DNA of 41,734 nt from DASQFY01 sp036397815. GTDB lineage: Bacteria; Chloroflexota; Limnocylindria; QHBO01. The notes under the pieces are model-generated. The model was not told the DNA's origin. It saw only the letters and a program-made list of their open reading frames with translations, and did no database searches. A program made the translations under genes and the position numbers. This document shows positions 38,632 to 41,734 of the stretch, piece after piece (position 1 is the stretch's first letter; every line of letters begins with the position of its first letter). The DNA lies in the NCBI GenBank assembly GCA_036397815.1, contig DASWIE010000101.1, positions 1 to 41,734 of the forward strand, written 5' to 3'.

Positions 38632-39355
38632 TCAGCATCAGGTAGTACAGGAACGTCAGCAGCGCCGTCAGCGCGGCGGCCACGTAGGTCCAGGCGGCTG
38701 CCTTGAGCACATCACGCGCGCCGGTCTGCCGCTCTCCCACCATCCCCAGCGTGGAGACGAAGGCGAGCGCCTTGCCGGACGCGCCGATCTCGACCGGCAG
38801 CGTCACGAACGTGAACAGGACGGCCGCCCCAAAGGCGATCAGGCCGACCCAGGCGAGGCCGAGCACGTTGAAGATCAGGCCGCCGATGATCAGCCACGGG
38901 GCAACCCCCGAGCCGAACTGCACGGCCGGCACGATCGTCTGTCGAACGACCATCCACGGATCGCGCTCGCGGTCCTGGACGGCATGGCCGACCTCGTGGG
39001 CGATGACGGCGGCGGCCGCCACCGAGAGCCGATCACTGGGAGGGACGCCCAGGGCTGCGGCGTTGGGATCGTAGGAGCCAAGCTCGGGACGACCGGCGAC
39101 CGAGCTGCTGACCCGCAGGACCTTGCCGCGCGGGTCGTAGTGGTCGGTCAGGTTCCCGGGCACCGGCTCGATCTTGACGTCGTGGAGCCCCTGGCGGTCG
39201 AGGAGTTGTCGGGCGAAGTCGAAGGCGCTGACCCTGATTCCCGAGTCGACCTTCGACCAGCGGGCATAGGTGGAGCGCACGCGCCACGCCGCCCAGCCGG
39301 TGATGGCGATGCTCGGGAGCATCACCAGCAGGATGTACGGCAGGATGCCTTGCAT
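38612..39355 (-). CDS. Membrane zinc metallopeptidase (YugP family)
   Basis: 247 aa. It has an N-terminal membrane helix (LPYILLVMLPSIAITGWAAW), a cytoplasmic-type region with VLRVSSSVAGRPELGSYDPN, and the zinc motif AVIAHEVGHAVQD (about 121-133). Two or three C-terminal membrane helices follow (IIGGLIFNVLGLAWVGLIAF; TYVAAALTALLTFLYYLMLI). This matches the YugP/DUF zinc protease family, whose substrates are unknown. It is first in its unit: a TATACT promoter lies about 35 bases upstream, and a full AAGGAGGT precedes the ATG by about 12 bases. Confidence 0.88.
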   Translation of the reverse strand: MQGILPYILLVMLPSIAITGWAAWRVRSTYARWSKVDSGIRVSAFDFARQLLDRQGLHDVKIEPVPGNLTDHYDPRGKVLRVSSSVAGRPELGSYDPNAAALGVPPSDRLSVAAAAVIAHEVGHAVQDRERDPWMVVRQTIVPAVQFGSGVAPWLIIGGLIFNVLGLAWVGLIAFGAAVLFTFVTLPVEIGASGKALAFVSTLGMVGERQTGARDVLKAAAWTYVAAALTALLTFLYYLMLIAGRRD

Positions 39356-39387
39356 AGTTGTTCTGCTACCTCCTTGGAAGCCAATCG

Positions 39388-39393
39388 AGTATA
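39388..39393 (-). promoter_or_regulatory. Promoter of the metallopeptidase-rlmN-rpe-lipoprotein-dtd unit
   Basis: CGC-TATACT in the 66-base gap after fmt, with no convincing -35. Transcription would start near 39381, giving a leader of about 26 nt with AAGGAGGT. Confidence 0.55.
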
Positions 39394-39421
39394 GCGCCGT
39401 GCGCAGAGAGCCTCGATCTGG

Positions 39422-40387
39422 CTAGCCGGTCGCCGGCGGGGACGCGCCGAGCAGGACGTGGTCGCGCGCCAGCCCACGCCGCCACGCGTCGCCGGGCATC
39501 ATGCCCTTGCCCTCGGGCTGTATGACATCCAGTGACAGCGCTCCCTGACCGCTGGCGACGCGCGGCCACTCCCCCGGCAGGAGGCTGCCGATCGGCACGC
39601 CGTCGACCCCCGCGACGGGATGGGCGAGGCGGACGTGGAGGCGACGGCCGTCGATCGTGGTCCAGGCCCCGGGCCATGGCTGCAGCGCCCGGACCTGACG
39701 ATCGATCGTCTCCGCGGGCCGCCGCCAGTCGATCCAGCCGTCGGAGCGGCGGAACGGATGGATCAGGGTCGCCGCGCGATCATCCTGGGGCGTGAGGTCG
39801 AGGTCCCCATCGGCCCAACGCTCGAGCTCGGGCGGCACCACGTCGGCCACCAGCTGGGAGAGCCGAGCCTCGAGCTGCGGCGTCGTCTCGCGTCCGGTCA
39901 GCGCGACCGGCCATTGCGCCACGATCGGGCCGGCATCCAACTCCGCGGTCATCACCATCAGCGTCACGCCGCCCGTCCGGTCGCCGGCCAGGATGGTCGA
40001 GGCGACCGGAGCCGCGCCTCGGTGTCGCGGGAGCAGCGAGGGATGGACGTTGAGGGGCGGTCGCGACGCCAGCTCCAGCAGGTCGTCGGGAATGAGCTGC
40101 CCATATGCGACCAACAGCAGGCCGTCGGGGGCGAAGTCGCGCAGCGCGGCGCGGCCCTCGTCTGAGCGGAGGCGTCGCGGCGTCTCGACACGAACATCGT
40201 TGGCACGCGCCCAGGCCGCCACCGGCGATGGGCGTGGGCGCAGGCCGCGGCCGGCGGGTCGATCGGGCTGGCTGAAGACGAGCAGGTCGTCGGCGAGATC
40301 GGGCAGGCGGGCGAGCAGCGGGACCCCGAAGGCGCCGGTGCCGACGAAGGCGAGCCGTCCGAGGCGCCCGACCCGCGTACGAGCCAC
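39422..40387 (-). CDS. fmt: Methionyl-tRNA formyltransferase
   Basis: Formylates initiator Met-tRNA using 10-formyl-THF. It is 321 aa, standard length. N-terminal LAFVGTGAFGVPLLARL, then SQPDRPAGRGLRPRPSPVA, and the catalytic NVHPSLLPRHRGAAPVAST (Asn and His) plus AELDAGPI (Asp). The C-terminal OB domain includes QVRALQPWPGAWTTIDGRRL. The GTG start at 40387 directly follows the def TAG. The usual downstream rsmB is missing; the unit ends after fmt. Confidence 0.95.
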   Translation of the reverse strand: MARTRVGRLGRLAFVGTGAFGVPLLARLPDLADDLLVFSQPDRPAGRGLRPRPSPVAAWARANDVRVETPRRLRSDEGRAALRDFAPDGLLLVAYGQLIPDDLLELASRPPLNVHPSLLPRHRGAAPVASTILAGDRTGGVTLMVMTAELDAGPIVAQWPVALTGRETTPQLEARLSQLVADVVPPELERWADGDLDLTPQDDRAATLIHPFRRSDGWIDWRRPAETIDRQVRALQPWPGAWTTIDGRRLHVRLAHPVAGVDGVPIGSLLPGEWPRVASGQGALSLDVIQPEGKGMMPGDAWRRGLARDHVLLGASPPATG

Positions 40388-40903
40388 CTAGATGCCCGCG
40401 ACCGTCTCTTCCGCCACCTCGCTGGGGTGCTCGCCGATCCGCACCAGCTCCTCGAGCGACTCCAGGTAGTCGATGTAGAGGATGCCGTTGAGGTGGTCGA
40501 TCTCGTGCTGGAGCGCCCGGGCGAAGAGATCCTCGGCCTTCACCCGGAACTCCTTGCCGTGGCGGTTCTTGGCCTTGACCGTGACCCTGGCGTGGCGCCT
40601 CACCTCCGCCACGAACCCGGGAATCGAGAGACAACCCTCCCAGTCGATGATCTCGCCGGTCGAGCGGACCAGCTGCGGATTGATCAGCTCGGTGACCTTC
40701 TCCTCGAGCTCGATCACGGCGACCTGCAGCGGCACGCCGATCTGGTTGGCCGCAAGACCGATGCCCGGCGCATCGCGCATCGTCTCGAGCATGTCGTCAA
40801 GGAGCCGGTGGAGCGACGCGTCGAACTGCGTCACCTTCCGGGCTCGCTCGCGCAGGATCGGCTCCTCGGCGGTGAGGATGGCGCGGATGACCATTAGCCG
40901 CAT
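40388..40903 (-). CDS. def: Peptide deformylase
   Basis: Removes the N-formyl group from nascent proteins with a ferrous or zinc ion. It is 171 aa and all three motifs are intact: GIGLAANQIG (about 47-56), EGCLSIPG (about 89-96) and QHEIDHLNG (about 132-140). The ATG at 40903 is preceded by priA, whose stop is 13 bases away; the ATG at 40894 is an alternative that removes three residues. The priA-def-fmt order is common. Confidence 0.95.
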   Translation of the reverse strand: MRLMVIRAILTAEEPILRERARKVTQFDASLHRLLDDMLETMRDAPGIGLAANQIGVPLQVAVIELEEKVTELINPQLVRSTGEIIDWEGCLSIPGFVAEVRRHARVTVKAKNRHGKEFRVKAEDLFARALQHEIDHLNGILYIDYLESLEELVRIGEHPSEVAEETVAGI

Positions 40904-40915
40904 TGTACCGATGCC

Positions 40916-41734
40916 TCAGAGGAGCGATTCGGGGTCCACGTCGATGGCCACGCCGGCCGGCACCCGCTCCAGCGCCGCCGCCCGAGCGGCCTCGCTGGCG
41001 GTGCGGAGGACCACCTGGAAGCGCCAGCGACCGGCCCGGCGCGCGACGTAGGCCGGCAGCGGCCCGTGCACCTCGACGCCCGGCATGCCCACGGCTTCGG
41101 CCGCCTCGCGGCCGCGTGTCTCGGCTCGGTCTCGATCAGGGTCGGCGATCAGCAGCCGGGCGAGCACGGTGGCCGGTGGGTAGCCGAGCAGACGGCGGCG
41201 GGCAAGCTCCTCGTCGGCGAAGCCGTCGACGTCGAGGCGGGCGGCGGCCCGCACCGCGTAGTGGTCGGCGGCGTAGGTCTGGATGATGACCCGCCCCGGC
41301 ATCGGTCCTCGACCGGCCCGACCGGCGACCTGGGCCAGCAGCTGGAAGGTTCGCTCGGGCGCCAGGTAGTCAGGCAGGTTGAGGGTCACGTCGGCGGCGA
41401 TCACCGCGGCCAGGGTCACGCTCGGCAGGTCGAGCCCCTTGGCCGCCAGCTGGGTGCCGACCAGCACGTCGACTCGCCCGTCGCGGAAGTCGTCGTACAC
41501 CGCCTCGAACCCGCGTCGTGCGGCCAGCGCGTCCGAGTCCAGGCGAGCGACGCGCAGCTGCGGGAAGCGGGAGCGCAGCTCGGCCTCCACCCGCTGCGTG
41601 CCGGCGCCGAAGTAGCGGATCCGGGCGCTGCCACAGGTCGGGCAGCGCCTCGGCGGCCGCGCCGTTCGCCCGCAGTGGTGGCAGCGCAGCTGCTCGCCCG
41701 ATGAGTGGTAGACCAGCGGCAGGTCGCAGTCCGG
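40916..41734 (-). CDS. priA: Primosomal helicase PriA, 5' end outside window
   Basis: Restarts replication at stalled forks. The last 272 residues are visible, in frame from the window edge. The zinc-binding region comes first (CDLPLVYHSSGEQLRCHHCG, then CPTCGSARIRYFG), followed by helicase motifs IV-VI (RVDVLVGTQLAAKGLDLPSV, DYLAPERTFQLLAQVAGRAG) and the C-terminal PriA domain ending PAGVAIDVDPESLL. The N-terminal 3'-DNA-binding and Walker A parts are outside the window. Confidence 0.95.
   Translation of the reverse strand, partial: PDCDLPLVYHSSGEQLRCHHCGRTARPPRRCPTCGSARIRYFGAGTQRVEAELRSRFPQLRVARLDSDALAARRGFEAVYDDFRDGRVDVLVGTQLAAKGLDLPSVTLAAVIAADVTLNLPDYLAPERTFQLLAQVAGRAGRGPMPGRVIIQTYAADHYAVRAAARLDVDGFADEELARRRLLGYPPATVLARLLIADPDRDRAETRGREAAEAVGMPGVEVHGPLPAYVARRAGRWRFQVVLRTASEAARAAALERVPAGVAIDVDPESLL

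Noticed and set aside
1..41734. Mobile elements, prophage, CRISPR arrays, tRNA or rRNA genes, biosynthetic clusters
   Set aside because: Looked for transposase or integrase motifs, regularly spaced repeats and T-loop consensus sequences; none seen. The window is continuous housekeeping sequence.

Overview
This is a GC-rich (roughly two-thirds G+C or more, by eye) bacterial chromosome segment made almost entirely of core information-processing and envelope genes. All but three of about 44 genes lie on the minus strand. Many neighbours overlap by the 4-base ATGA/GTGA type, and GTG and TTG starts are frequent. My best guess is a Chloroflexota bacterium, perhaps the Limnocylindria/Ellin6529 side. 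The hints are a short EF-Ts, an IF-2 with a short N-terminus, a DUF3352 protein beside ffh, and a DUF4015 lipoprotein. This is inference; no marker was compared against a database. I see no mobile element, tRNA, rRNA, CRISPR array or prophage.

Layout in transcription order (right to left on the minus strand). (1) 41734-39422: priA (cut by the window edge), def, fmt. (2) 39393-34684: a zinc metallopeptidase, rlmN, rpe, a DUF4015 lipoprotein and dtd, starting from their own promoter. (3) rpmB (L28) on plus at 34271, followed by a 220-bp gap before dtd that holds a nested palindrome resembling a pair of inverted REP units. (4) 34184-30460: a small P-loop kinase (apparently leaderless), recG, rsmD, coaD. 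(5) 30425-22085: a coiled-coil protein, DUF177 protein, rpmF, plsX, nusB, acpP, rnc, smc, ftsY, with internal promoters before rpmF and acpP. (6) A metallo-beta-lactamase-fold hydrolase on plus at 21309, apparently leaderless. (7) 21274-14456: ffh, a DUF3352 protein, rpsP, khpA, rimM, trmD, rplS, rnhB, yraN, with a separate rplS promoter. (8) A three-LysM lytic transglycosylase on plus at 13380. (9) 13201-6275: rpsB, tsf, pyrH, frr, uppS, cdsA, dxr, rseP. (10) 6246-1: nusA, ylxR, infB, rbfA, nrnA, truB, ribF (cut by the window edge).

The genes together cover translation (S2, S16, L19, L28, L32, EF-Ts, IF-2, RRF, formylation and deformylation), ribosome and RNA maturation (RbfA, RimM, TrmD, RlmN, RsmD, TruB, RNase III, NusA, NusB, KhpA), SRP targeting (Ffh, FtsY), phospholipid and undecaprenyl precursors (PlsX, AcpP, CdsA, UppS, Dxr), and chromosome maintenance (SMC, RecG, PriA, RNase HII).

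I see no new multi-gene system. The most interesting signals are small: a terminator/antiterminator pair in the nusA leader; the nested palindrome after rpmB; an RNase III lacking one metal-ligand aspartate; a gene that seems to start at a non-canonical codon; a 7-copy heptapeptide repeat tail on S16; and a recurring TGC-TATACT extended -10 promoter word at operon heads.
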